Part shown: positions 51,301-61,994 of the stretch, one piece after another
Position numbering within the stretch: position 1 is the stretch's first letter
How the letters are laid out: every line of letters begins with the position of its first letter
Assembly: GCF_001625305.1 (NCBI RefSeq)
Contig: NW_017804476.1
Location: 391,276 to 455,275, forward strand
Reading direction: 5' to 3'
DNA from: Branchiostoma belcheri
Lineage: Eukaryota; Chordata; Leptocardii; Amphioxiformes; Branchiostomatidae
Length of the DNA stretch: 64,000 bases
Translations under genes and position numbers: made by a program
The notes under the pieces: generated by a model
Told to the model about the DNA's origin: nothing
The model's database searches: none
What the model saw: only the letters and a program-made list of their open reading frames with translations

Positions 51301-54059
51301 GCCACTGAAAACATGGCTGTCATTCTGACTGAATTCGAAAGTGGGTGACGTTTTACAGACTTTCGGAAACAACGAGCAATGAGCTAACGATGTTTGGATT
51401 GAGAGATTCTTGCATCCAGACTGTTGAAGACCAAAATCAAGACCACATTTTAAGACAAAGTTTCCAGATATCCGGGCTTAGGGGTAGCGCTTACAGAGTT
51501 AAAGTGTTGATAGGATGTTGGATCTAGGAGCATCATGTTTTAAAGCAGAAGCAGTTTTGATGCTGCACATACCTCCAGATACAGACAAATCGCCACCGAC
51601 TCAGTGATCAGCAGCTCCCCATGCGACAAGATCGGAACCTGCAGGAGAGGAAAGGTATGCAGACTTCTTCGCATTTACTGTAAAACCGTGTACATACCAA
51701 TAAAGCACTAGATATGATCCGTTGTGCAATTTTGCTCGTCTTTGCATTCTTTCTGAAATTCTAAGGTTTTGTGTTTTAGTGAGCACTTCTCTTTGAGGTA
51801 AATACAGCTTCCTATTACATAGATAACGGAATTCCAATTGGCAAACTGCGTTTAGTTCCCAGGAATTGTGAATTTTCCCTACAAACCTGGAGGTATTATA
51901 AACTAGCCTTATCTTATCTATAAGCCGCTCTTTTTACATACCACGTATTTTATGTGTTGAGAGGGAGGGGGGAGAGACAGAGAGAGAGAGAGAGAAAGAG
52001 AGAGATGGTTTATTCGCAACCTTAGAAAATACACTTCGAACTGTTCACAACTGTCACACATAGGCAGCTAAGTCGGTTTAGCTGAATTGGGTGTGCCATA
52101 ACATAGAAGCAATTAGTTTTACATTACAACAATAAAATCATCTTAAACAAAAACTGTATATATTTATAAGGCTATTGTTAAAAATTACGTTGTGGCATCA
52201 AATTTAATTCATCACAATTATACCTAGTCATATTCTTACATACATATCGATGTGTCCAGATACTATATGTCATGTTCTTTTCTGTTTAGGCCATGTTGAT
52301 TTGATTATATGGATGACATCCACGCGCGCATGAATTTTCGGCCGTTTCCAAAAAAAAAAAGTTTTCAACCATACTGTAAATCGTGCAAAACAGTTGCTAA
52401 ATGGGCAAAAATATACCATAAGTTGCAAGGAAAACATTTAGAAACGATACCAATGTCGTAGAATGCCNNNNNNNNNNNNNNNNNNNNAGTTGCAAGGAAA
52501 ACATTTAGAAACGATACCAATGTCGTAGAATGCCAAAATCAAAGGAAAAAAGACAAAAATGTAAAGAAATGATTCGAAGAGTAGATTATTCGCCATAACA
52601 TATTCTGTGCCATTTGTTCAACCTTCATGACCACGTAGATTTCATAGTGAAAGCAACTTTTTTTTTGCAAAACTTTTTTTTTATTTGCACGCGCGCATCA
52701 GTTTTGGGGTTCCCAGAGGATGTCATCCATATAATCAAATCAACATGGCCTTACTGAGAATTGAACCACTGCGGACTTCGTTATGCAAATCTTAATCCAG
52801 TTTCTCTTTCAAACCAAGGACGTGCTATAAAAGATCTGTCCTTGTCCAAGCACATCAATTCATAAATCATAGCTCTGACAAAATGTTTCTTGTGTCAAAT
52901 CTGTCTTATTCTGACAGTTTTTCCCTTCTGTTCCAATAGGTCCTTTAGGGGACGTCTTTTTCAAGGTCGATTTGTAGCCCTAGGTCGAGGATCACCCCCA
53001 TGTGTACCCAAGAAAATGTGACAAATCTTCTTAGTGTAACATTGAACCCCGGAGGGCTCCCCAAAGTAATTTCTGACGTCAGATAACTGTTATATAACCG
53101 TTAGAATCTAGTAGGCGACGATACTACTTTGAAAAATTGGATGTGTAGTGACCCTAGGGGTCAGAGGTTACGGTATAGGGCATGGTACCCTAATGGAGTG
53201 TGATAGTAGGGTATTTGTCACCGATGTAAGTAGACGTAGAAGTACATCCATATACTTTAGGCCACAGCAAGTAAATTTTATGGATGACATTCTCCGCAAA
53301 CCCCAAATCTAATGTGATAGGGCGAAAAAAAAGGCGGACCAAAGAAACAAGGTTCCATTTTAAAATGTTGGCATCATAAACCTTGAAGGATATGAGAAGA
53401 AATGACACCTATGTTGTGCTAAGTTTACCGTCAAATATTACAATATCCATTTGTCACTGAAACAACTTTGAAAAATGAAAGGTTTCAATCCAGCAGTACT
53501 TTTTAGTTGATTATGAACTAACTCAACGTTAATGAACGCTTCATACATGTACATGAAGACCGGATGCCGACATGGTACAAATGTCGTGTATCTAAAGGTG
53601 AGGTCCTTGACATGTATACGCCTCACCGGTTGAACTGCTTTGCATACTTACGTACAAATGCTGTTTATACACACACAGGGTTGTTTCATCCAGAACAAGA
53701 CAAAAATTCAATTACCCAACCATTACTGGCCTTCCTGTCATATTCATATTATTACCAAGAAATACTCAATGTTCAAAGGGTGACCCAAAAACGCCTACAC
53801 AAAGTAGTCTTGTTAAACTCGTATTGCACCGACCAACAGCTCAAGGCATTGACACACTTTCAAGGACTTTTTTTCAAGGACGTTGTATTTTTTATCTCAC
53901 CTGGCCTCGAGGATTTAGTTTCAAGATTTCGTCTGATTTCAGGTCGGCGAAGGAGACTTCTTTACTGGTGTAGTCTATCCCCTTTTCTTCTAGAGTGATG
54001 AGGACGGCCATGGACGGAACACTGCCTGATGCCCAGTACAATCCCACTTCTGACGCCAT
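47945..54059 (-). CDS. Glutathione S-transferase, rho/theta-like, six exons
   Basis: Exons on the minus strand: 53901-54059, 51573-51638, 50863-51006, 50147-50209, 49803-49931 and 47945-48028, giving 214 residues. All five introns lie between codons (phase 0), with consensus GT-AG ends. The thioredoxin-like N-terminal domain opens LYWASGSVPSMAVLITLEEK; LNPRGQ|VP places the cis-proline of the glutathione site at residue 55, and TES (65-67) is the usual Glu-Ser pair that binds the substrate. FESKSLLP starts the helical domain, GGDFTMADAVFFPVLAYLV (150-168) is its conserved core, and the end RERPSVKASWP is typical of the fish/lancelet rho class. It should be a cytosolic detoxification enzyme joining glutathione to electrophiles. 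The stretch GVGPTSICCVREEDGSENT in exon 3 departs from relatives. Class is by motif memory, not alignment. Confidence 0.92.
48243..48520 (+). repeat. Repeat copy with (GT)n microsatellite (GST intron 5)
   Basis: It starts TTATTACCTCCATGAAATGG, contains a pure GT run at 48291-48350, and continues with AACGCCTTCATGGATTGTGG and AGGTCAAGGTCAAATATGGG. The same order, with (CTGT)n in place of the GT run, is seen at 48691-48920. This copy lacks the later part of the longer element. Confidence 0.7.
48691..49491 (+). mobile_element. Unclassified element with ACCTCCATGAAA ends and octamer motifs (GST intron 5)
   Basis: TATTACCTCCATGAAA at the left is matched by the complement TTTCATGGAGGTA at the right. 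After a (CTGT)n run it carries GGTATGCTGATAGGTCTTAG and CTGCAGCAGAACTTCCGG. The right part holds five perfect copies of ATTATGCAAAT or its complement (49149, 49169, 49283, 49303, 49431). No coding sequence is seen. Confidence 0.55.
50330..50820 (+). repeat. Minisatellite, 43-bp unit, 11 copies (GST intron 3)
   Basis: The unit is ACATATCTGTCCTTGGTACT followed by GAACGCCATCCACACACAG and GCAA. Most copies are 42-44 bp; some are shortened to 36-39 or lengthened to 49 (insert GAATTC). Because the unit is free of stops in several frames on the minus strand, it produces long reading frames that are not genes. Confidence 0.92.
51039..51173. mobile_element. Small foldback MITE, 135 bp (GST intron 2)
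   Basis: TAATCTCCAAGCAGATCCTA with CGGTGGCAAGGCAGTAT is mirrored by ATACTGCCTTGCAAGG and CTACTTGGAGATTA. Inside, CGGCCAAGCAGTGTC / GACACTACTTGGCCG form a second stem. It begins 33 bp upstream of the GST exon-3 acceptor. A partial copy lies at about 33460. Confidence 0.75.
51218..51350 (+). promoter_or_regulatory. CCAAT/E2F promoter-like segment on the plus strand (GST intron 2)
   Basis: Three CCAAT boxes (51218, 51239, 51258) are followed 24 bp later by a perfect E2F-type site TTTCCCGCCAAAA (51286-51298) and, 15 bp further, by an ATG in good context (AACATGG, 51313). CCAAT boxes spaced about 20-30 bp upstream of an E2F site are typical of cell-cycle promoters. After the ATG, eleven codons (MAVILTEFESG) run to a GTGACG that could be a donor or a simple stop. 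No following exon was found. Confidence 0.35.
52289..52750 (+). mobile_element. Harbinger-like MITE, complete, with a false duplication at a gap (GST intron 1)
   Basis: TTA flanks both ends (52286-52288, 52751-52753). Ends are GGCCATGTTGATTTGATTAT and AATCAAATCAACATGGCC. A 20-N gap lies inside with an identical 47-bp segment on either side, which inflates its length from about 395 to 462 bp. Confidence 0.85.
52468..52487. other. Assembly gap, 20 N, probably artificial
   Basis: The 47 bases before the gap (52421-52467, starting AGTTGCAAGGAAAACATTTA) are repeated exactly after it (52488-52534). Sister copies of this MITE have the segment once, so two overlapping contig ends were joined with a spacer instead of being merged. 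Confidence 0.9.
53260..53450 (+). mobile_element. Harbinger-like MITE, left part (GST intron 1)
   Basis: TTA, then GGCCACAGCAAGTAAATTTT, ATGGATGACATTCTCCGC and TAATGTGATAGGGCG match the left part of 20613-20994 and the piece at 62833. The right half is missing. Confidence 0.65.
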
Positions 54060-54224
54060 GTTGTTGTTTTGTGTTTTGGGATGTACCAATAGGGTCTAGG
54101 GTGTGGACCGGTGCCCAGCCATATCGTTGATCCTGTCAAATACATGACACTAATTGGGGGTTTCCAATATACCTAAGACAAGGGGTGGGAGGGGTTTAGT
54201 CGTGGTGTGGGAGACTAAAGCTAA

Positions 54225-54618
54225 GGCCATGTTGATTTGATTATATGGATGACATCCTCCGGGAGCCCCAAAACTGATGCGCGCGTGCGAATAAAAAAAA
54301 GTTTTCCAAAAAAAAAGTTCTTTTCATTATGAAATCTACGTGGTCATTAGGGTTGAGCAAATGGCACAGAATATGGTTTGGCGAATAATCTAGTCTTCAA
54401 GTTCATTTCTTTACAATTTCGTCTTTTTTCGTTTGATTTTGGCATTCTACGACATTGGTATAGTTTTTATTAATTTTTTTTGTAACTTATGGTATATTTT
54501 TGCTCATTTTGCAACTGTTTTGTACGATTTACAGTATGGTTGAAAACTTTTTTTTTTGGAAACGGCCGAAAATCCATGCGCGCGCGGATGTCATCCATAT
54601 AATCAAATCAACATGGCC
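54225..54618 (+). mobile_element. Harbinger-like MITE, complete (394 bp)
   Basis: TAA flanks both ends (54222-54224, 54619-54621). Ends are GGCCATGTTGATTTGATTAT and AATCAAATCAACATGGCC. It lies about 165 bp upstream of the GST start codon and abuts the telomere-like repeat. Confidence 0.85.
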
Positions 54619-54757
54619 TAACCTAACCCCAATCGCTAGTCTAACCCTAGCCCTGAACAATGATCTTAACTCTAACTCTAACCTAACCCTAACTCTAATA
54701 CCAAACCTAACACTAACCCTAACCCTAACTCTAATACCAACCCTAACCCTAAACACC
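54619..54757 (+). repeat. Interstitial telomere-like repeat (CCCTAA variants)
   Basis: Repeated TAACCCTAACC and variants (CTAACTCTAA, ACCAACCCTAA) fill about 140 bp. The CCCTAA order is the complement of the animal telomere repeat TTAGGG. Degeneracy shows it is an old internal array, not a chromosome end. Confidence 0.8.
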
Positions 54758-55398
54758 CGACCTCTCACGTATGGGGCAGCTCAAGGATTTGGCTCAACAC
54801 TTTTTTCCTACCCTCCCCCCTAAACACATACATACAGATAAAAGAACGACTTTTCAACCCACCCTATGGTTAGACTGGCCCTTGAAATTATCTGGGAGAA
54901 ACATAAGCTTTCAGTACCGAGCGTATCGTAAGAATCTTGGCAATTTTCAGTATTTTAATTGTACTAGGGACTTGTATACACTTCGTTATTTCTTTATCAA
55001 ACCTCTACATTCCATTACAAATTGCAGGGGGAGACAAAATTGCTCACATATGCTAGTTTCAATTTAGTCATATATCAATTACGTCTTCAATGTTTGTCTT
55101 TGTCAATGTTTGCTTTACTCTCGAAGATAACCTCAAAATCATTTGAAATAATTTTCAAAATATGCTGAGCACGTCAACAGATATGTAACATTTAATGTTA
55201 TAGCCTTTCAAGGAGGTAATCACCCCTTCTGTTAAAACGAACCGTCCCTGATGTATCTAGGGAAAACGTCACCCTCTGAGCCATTAGGCATAATGTACAC
55301 TCCCCCTGAAAGAATGAATCATCTTCATAGCGAGCTAAATTCTTTACTCGACCACGAAAACAGACAATGCCTTGTTACTTACTTGCAAATTGGCTCTT

Positions 55399-55741
55399 AA
55401 AGGCATCCAATGCAGTTTTTAACCCGATTTTCAAAGCCAATATTCTAGTCATTTATCTACATACTGAGTTGAAACCACACTATCCCAATGTATACTGACC
55501 CCCATAGAGAAAATTCCCAAAATTCTGATGGGAAATGGTTACTGGAAGGACCTTGGGCTGATTTTTAGGGTACCACCTAGAAAATAAAGGACTCATATTG
55601 GGACTTGTTTCTTCAGTTTTAAATGCCCCAAGTATGAAATGCTGATTTAAATGTGCTAATGTGAAGCAGTATGCGTCAATATCACAAAGTTTGCCCTATT
55701 CAGAATATTTCTAGTTTTGCTGCCCTGAAATCGCATTTCTT
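55399..55741 (+). repeat. Unclassified 350-bp interspersed repeat, copy 2
   Basis: This is the same-orientation partner of 5496-5853, starting AAAGGCATCCAATGCAG and ending CTGAAATCGCATTTC. Confidence 0.7.
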
Positions 55742-56880
55742 CCTGGATACCTCTCGTTGGACTGAATCGAGCAGTAATACAACAACGTTCTCTATCCTTA
55801 ATTGAATGTGTGGGAAACAGCTATGATAACCTGTATTCTTATCGCTTCCAGGCATACATAGAAAGAAATCCTTGTCCAGTACCGGTGCAGCTCTTTAGAA
55901 TGCTTTCATCTACCTTGAAAACAGCAGCTTCCGTCGCCTCGTTTATTTTTAACCAGGAAGTTCTGGCGACATAGTAATGTTACTTTTGTTTTGTAACATT
56001 GATATGCAAATTCTCATTACCTTCTTTATTTATTTCACTCTTGTATTTATTTTGCTTGTTTCATGTAATTCATCAGTTTGTCATATGATTATATGAAGCA
56101 CTTTTACCAATATGTTAAATATCATTGTATTTAATTATAATAAGTTATGTTGTATCTTTATTTCCTTGTTTGTTATTTAAGTATTTTTGTCACTGTATGT
56201 CCGCAGGGAACACTGAAAAACGCCCATGCGGAGATATGCCCTGGGTAAATAAAAAAAAAATCAAGTTAATGAACGTTATTGCTTCATTTTGCCTATGTTT
56301 GAATTATTTTGATAACAATTCCTTATGTATGTATGCATTATTTCAATTCAATTATGTTTAGTTTTGGTTAGTATAGAGGAGGAGGGCTTAGCATAAGCTA
56401 AATAAGCTTTTTTCCCTCCTCCTGCACCTGTTTTATTTCTTATTAGTGTATTACGTATAATCTTTATTGCTGTTGTGCAAATAAACCAACAAAGTGTGTT
56501 GTCTTTTCATTATTGTGATCTGAGTACATTAGCTCACATGCATGCTGTTATGTACAGTCAGATTTGATGGTCTTCTATAGTGCATTCATCTCACACGACA
56601 AGACAGAGTAAAAACACACATTATGTACAGATTTGTTTATTTGCATTTATGATCTGTTATGAGTTCACCTTGTTCACCATTATTGTATGTAGCCTACCTT
56701 TATTTGTGTTCATATTTTGTTTGGATTCTGTTATCTGTACCTTTGATTCTCTTTTGTTTATGTATTATTTATACTCAAACGGTGTCGTATAAGCCCACAC
56801 GGGCTGGGCGCGGGAAAGCGCACGACACGAAAATAAAGTTTCATTCATTCATTCATTCATTCATTCATTCATTCATTCAG
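55742..56880 (+). mobile_element. Probable LINE 3' regions in a row, ending in (ATTC)n
   Basis: A 77-codon frame (for example CVGNSYDNLYSYRFQAYIER then NPCPVPVQLFRML) ends at 55976. It is followed by a tail TGCCCTGGGTAAATAAAAAA at about 56250, then a hairpin GGAGGAGGGCTTAG / CCCTCCTCC near 56380-56420 with AAATAAACC behind it, and finally ACGAAAATAAAGTTTC and an ATTC microsatellite (56846-56880). These look like two or three CR1/L2-type LINE 3' UTRs. No reverse transcriptase motif is present, so the call is tentative. Confidence 0.4.
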
Positions 56881-57478
56881 AGAGTACACGTGTCGAGACA
56901 AAATTACTCTTGCAAAATACTTTATTGAGAAAAGCAACAATACTGACGACAGAGGTACTACAAAAATAATGCTTGTTACATGTTTACAACTGTTTTTCGA
57001 CTGATAAGAGAGATAAACAACAATCTCTTCTGTTTATGATATAAATATGCCAGATACAGCATATTCTTATTATAACATCTATATATTTAACGCTATCAAG
57101 GATAAAGCAAGCGACTACATGAATATACATGTACATACCATTGTCATTGAAATTAACCGAATTTTATGCAACACCACGCATGTAAGCTTCATAAATCATC
57201 AAAACAAGCTATTACTGAATAACAAACATATTGGCCTATAAATATTATAGACAAGACGTTCACCACTGATAAATATATCATCTAGGATAACATATTCATA
57301 TGTATAATTCATCTGCTGAAGAAAGGATATGAAGACAAAGGCCAGAGGGTAGACAGTATATGTCTTAGTCAGGATTGTTCAATCTCAAGTTTACTATGTC
57401 GTCATATCGATATATCTTTGTCACACCTTTTCATATCTGGTCTGAGTAAGATTCATACACCAAGGCGATGGTAGTTTA

Positions 57479-57878
57479 GGCCACACCAAGTAAATTTTAT
57501 GGATGACGTCCTTTGGAGACTCTAAATCTAATGCGAGAGGGCGAAAAAAAAACAAGAAGGGCCCTAAAAACAAGATGCCTAGATTAGAAATATACTAAGA
57601 GACTGCAAATGTTAGGACACAAATTGAATGAGGTGACACAGTGTAACAAGCAAGAAGTCTTTTATTCATCATCAAAAAGCAAAAAATCAGGTGGAACAAA
57701 AGTTGTCGTCCTGTCCTGTTTTCGCGTTGCGGGTTTCACGTCAATTTGCGGCACTGTCGTGACTCTTTGGTGAAAGTTTGGTCATAGTTACAGGAAGCGG
57801 AATTTCTTGTTTTTTTCTAGGACACCCCAAAATCAATGCGCGCGCGGACGTCATCCATAAATTTAACTTGGTGTGGCC
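57479..57878 (+). mobile_element. Harbinger-like MITE, complete (400 bp)
   Basis: TTA flanks both ends (57476-57478, 57879-57881). Ends are GGCCACACCAAGTAAATTTT and AAATTTAACTTGGTGTGGCC. Blocks ATGGATGACGTCC and GGACGTCATCCAT lie inside. It is the reference copy for the fragments at 2765 and 12069. Confidence 0.88.
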
Positions 57879-58126
57879 TTATCAAACTTGGAGCTGAAAA
57901 ACGCTGCACAATTTCTTATATGCATATAACATCATTCAACCTATCAACCGGTACTGTATCATTCAAACTTGCCAAAGAGATCCCTAGCAAAATTAGCCTC
58001 CTTAACGACCCAACTAAAGCATAATTATTCACCAATAAATGCACCGTCAATATGTCAAAGCGAAGATGGTGTAACGCTAGACACTATCGATAAATGAATG
58101 CAACTATGTTGTGAAAAAGTATTTGC

Positions 58127-58568
58127 CTGTCAACAAGATTTTTCTCGCTATTGACAGGTTAAGAATGGCCTGTCAATAAGATTTTTCTCGCTATTGACAG
58201 GTTAAGTATGGCCTGTCAATAAGATTTTTCTCGCTATTGACAGGTTAAGCATGACCTGTCAATGAGATTTTTTCTCAATATTTTTTTCTCGCTATTGACA
58301 GGTTAAGCATGGTCTGACAATAAGATTTTTCTCGTTATTGACAGGTTAAGCATGGCCTGTCAATAAGATTTTTCTCGCTATTGACAGGTTAAGCATGGCA
58401 TGTCAATAAGATTTTTATCGCTATTGACAGGTTAAGCATGGCCTGTCAATAAGATTTTTCTCGCTATTGACAGGTTAAGCATGGTCTGACAATAAGATTT
58501 TTCTCGCTATTGACAGGTTAAGCATGGCCTGACAATAAGATTTTTCTCGCTATTGACAGGTTAAGCAT
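58127..58568 (+). repeat. Satellite of hairpin units, about 44 bp, 10 copies
   Basis: Each unit reads CCTGTCAATAAGATTTTTCT then CGCTATTGACAGG and GTTAAGCATGG. CCTGTCAATA pairs with TATTGACAGG, so every unit can form a 10-bp stem with a loop of about 13 nt. One unit (58254-58304) is longer, with an added TCAATATTTTTT. Spacers are conserved, not unique. Confidence 0.92.
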
Positions 58569-59177
58569 ATGGCTTAACATTGCGGCCCAAAAAGCAAGAT
58601 ATACCGGGAAGTGGGTAAAAGTCACACGTCTACCGCACTCCGGTCAGAAAGCTGATGAAGACCGAGTTATTTTGTCGAAAGTTCCTGGTGAGTCATCCTT
58701 CTTGAGTTGGAGTACAGTTTAATCAAGTTTACCGAAGGAAAACGTATTGTTTTTGGTCTGTTTCCTCTTGTTCTTCCTCAAACAAATAAGGTCAATGACC
58801 TGAACCATGATAACTAGTGTTGGGTTACATCATGTTGCAATTTTATAGCAAGAGGGATTTAGACTTCTGTCTGAACATATATATGAATGTGTCTGGGTAA
58901 GAATTAACAGATCTAGATGTAAACATCATGCATTTGCTTTGCAAATGTTACCTTTCTAGTTTTCATTATGTTATATGTATTTTACCAACTCAGATGAAAT
59001 TTCATGCCAAAACATATCCGAGATATAGCCGAATACACGCCTGGCTTTTCCTGGAGTTTCCTTGCTTATCGTTGACTTTCATCTGGCCCGAAAGCTTTCG
59101 ATCGTCGTTTTGACTCGGAGCTATTCGGACGTAAGCCGTGACCTATACGTCTGAAGGCCACAGAGGTCATCGAACAT

Positions 59178-59460
59178 CGTACCCGACAATCGTTAAAACC
59201 GAGAACACCTGCTACGAGGCATTCGATTGGAGGAAAGGTCGCGCCTTACATGTGTAGCATTTCGTGGTTGAAGAAGAAACATTGTGACAACTTCCTGTGA
59301 CGTCATCCAGGAACCTTCATCCAAAACCGTACCCGACAGTCGTTAAAACCGAGAACACCTGCTAGGAGGCATTCGATTGGTGGAAAGGTCGCGCCTTACA
59401 TATGTTGAATTTCGCGGTTGAAGAAGAAACATTATAACAACTTCCTGTGACGTCACCCAA
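59178..59460 (+). repeat. Tandem duplication, 150-bp period
   Basis: The segment CGTACCCGACA[AG]TCGTTAA ... ACTTCCTGTGACGTCA[TC]CC occurs twice (59178-59310 and 59328-59460) with about 90 percent identity. The copies contain CTTCCTGTGACGTCA, in which an ETS-type GGAA and a CRE-type TGACGTCA adjoin; in the second copy the CRE reads TGACGTCACCC. Confidence 0.75.
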
Positions 59461-60143
59461 ACAGGAAACTAGGTCATGGGTTCAAATAAAGAACTGTGGA
59501 CCACATAAATATAACGGCAATTAAACATCAAAAGCTGCTTTTACGTCCATACATAAAAGAATAATTATACAATTACATGTAAGAAGATATCTCCTATTAA
59601 AATAGCATGCGGACACGTTTACAAAGATAATCACAAAAGCTACTGAATCAAAGTTTCAAACACAACCGTAACCTTACCTTGCGTATCTGAATAACATAAC
59701 CGTAAATATATACATGTATGCTTCTAGATTATGATACATTAACACTCAAAGTATCTTTTGATAAATATAGATATCCTTAACGTTTAACATAAAATGCTAC
59801 TGACAAGCATTTCAGCTTACTAAACAATTACATCTGAAATAAAATATCCAAGAATGATTGTCATGATTTTCTGAATAAGAGAGTAATTTTATCAATATAC
59901 TTCTAGATTCTTCTATGGCCAACTCCCCGTGAACGTAGCCGAAATGACCTCTGAATATCTTTTTTTTAACGCAAATGGATTATATGGCTTGGCAAATATA
60001 TGTCTTCTAGCAAATTATGGCCTCAGGTGTAGAGGTCTATTCTCGGAAAGGGGTAGTGGCGTCATGAAATACGTCATCAAGGTCATAAGGTCAAAATGCC
60101 CCCACATCCCAAGGTATATTTCATACATTTCATGGTATATTCA

Positions 60144-60518
60144 ACACGTCGCATACTGTAGGGAGATGGAATGAACGTTTGCAAAATATGAAAATAGATT
60201 ATCATATTCAGGTTTGAAAATCGCGAGGCCGCCAAACGAAGATTGTAGAATAAACAAAAGTATATATTTCATTGGTGTTTTGCTCATTCTTGTCTGTGTC
60301 TAGTCTACCAACTATAGGTGAGTTTAGAGGTTACACGTCGCATACTGTAGGGAGATGGAATGAACGTTTGTAAAATATGAAAATAGATTATCATATTCAG
60401 GTTTGAAAATCGCGAGGCCACCAAACGAAGATTGTAGAATAAACAAAAGTATATATTTCATTGGTGTTTTGCTCATTCTTGTCTGTGTCTACCAGCTATA
60501 GGTGAGTTTAGAGGTTAC
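60144..60518 (+). repeat. Tandem duplication, 189-bp period, recent
   Basis: The unit ACACGTCGCATACTGTAGGG ... GTGAGTTTAGAGGTTA is present twice and nearly identical; the second copy lacks a few bases in the CTAGTCTACCA part. The high identity points to a recent event. Confidence 0.85.
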
Positions 60519-61771
60519 TCATTAACTCTTGTATCAAACAAAAACTTTTCCATCTCTTTATGTTAGATAGATAAAAATCAATATATATATTATAAAGAAA
60601 AATCTATTTAAAAGACCATTGTTCCATCTTCTGTCAACTGGTCCTTACTTTTGTAGAGCAGAAATTCTAAATCCATTCTATATGCTCTTTGTTTGCATTG
60701 ATCACTTTGTACCCACCAGGTCACTCGAATACTTGCGAGATCTTCACGATTCACCATCGAGTTTGGACTTTTAAGATGCGGCGGCTTTTGTAAATGCAGC
60801 GTAAAGAATGCAGTTTAAATTTCAGACTGACCTCAGTTCTCACACTGAAATGTTCCGTGCCTCAAGCTACCATATGAACCCGAAACAAAATAGTTTTTAA
60901 ACATATCATTGTGAAAAATAGCGTATTCATTTCATGAGAATCGTCTTTGTTATCTCAATTCGGTTATGAAATCGTAAGGGAGTTCACAATACGTTTATCA
61001 TCAGAAAGGTGTTAGGAAATATAGTCAGGATTCTTATAGCAGTCACATACGTTGCACGATTTTTGGTACAATATTGTGTGCAGTTTGGAGAATTCTAGGA
61101 ATGGTACAGGCATTTTGTCCACAGGCATGGAATGTCCACAGGCATTTCTCTGACCCATATCTATGCCCACATTCCTGGAAACTCTTGGGAAGACCTGTCT
61201 GCCCCGGATGGCCCTACTTTCTGTGACTCTGGGGCTCGTTCACTATATACTCAAGGGAGGAGTGCACTGTATCTGTCTAGACTTAACAGGTACCAAGTCT
61301 TCCTCAAAGTCATGAAATGATGGCAGTGTCATGCAAACAGTAACCATAACAGCAACCACTGTCGCCATGGCAATGTATGTTTTGATTGCCAGGCTTGTTA
61401 TGGTATGATTTTCAGCAACGCTATGACAGAACCACTATGATAAGGACCTACTACAACATTTTTTGTGTAAGCTGAAATATCAATATTCCACGACACATGC
61501 ACAACTGTTCCAAGAATATCCTGAAATGTGCTGTCGTAAACCCGTCGTACGAAGTACGTGACAAGGTCTTGACATCTTCCTAGTAAACCACGTAGTAGGG
61601 GTTTAGCCGAGCCGGATTTGAAGTCGGGGGACACCGGCTTTCACAGTCACATTTCCAAACCGATGCCCCACCGGTTAGTAGTTTATGGCGACTGGCTTAT
61701 GACCCTGTAGTGTCTGCCGAACAATATCTTTTGGTGGTGTTACAAGAAATGTACTATAGCAGTGTGTGTTA

Positions 61772-61831
61772 CCATATTTGGAGTGTGACCATATTTGGGC
61801 ATGGGGGCAGGAGGCCGATACCCAAATATGG
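61772..61831. promoter_or_regulatory. Three CArG boxes in 60 bp
   Basis: CCATATTTGG at 61772-61781 and 61789-61798 and CCAAATATGG at 61822-61831 are perfect CC(A/T)6GG sites, the binding motif of serum response factor. They lie about 170-220 bp beyond the GPCR stop codon. Part of the pattern comes from an inverted repeat (ATATTTGGGCATG). Confidence 0.4.
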
Positions 61832-61859
61832 GCATGCACACAGGAGCATGTGCGTGGCT

Positions 61860-61992
61860 CCGAGAGATGTGGTTGCTGATTGGCTGTTCACTTAATTACT
61901 TTATCTGCTAAAGGAACACCTGTGTCTCAGCGTCCCACCGGGTAGTAGTTCATGGTTGCTGATTGGCTGTTGACCTAATTACTTTATCTGCG
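61860..61992 (+). repeat. Direct repeat with ATTGG boxes
   Basis: GGTTGCTGATTGGCTGTT followed by AATTACTTTATCTGC occurs at about 61869 and 61954. The second copy borders the GPCR stop codon. It is probably 3' UTR duplication. Confidence 0.6.
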
Positions 61993-61994
61993 TC

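Noticed and set aside
58127-58568. CRISPR-like array of palindromic repeats
   Set aside because: The spacers between the hairpins are the same GTTAAGCATGG every time, there are no cas genes, and the DNA is animal. It is a satellite.
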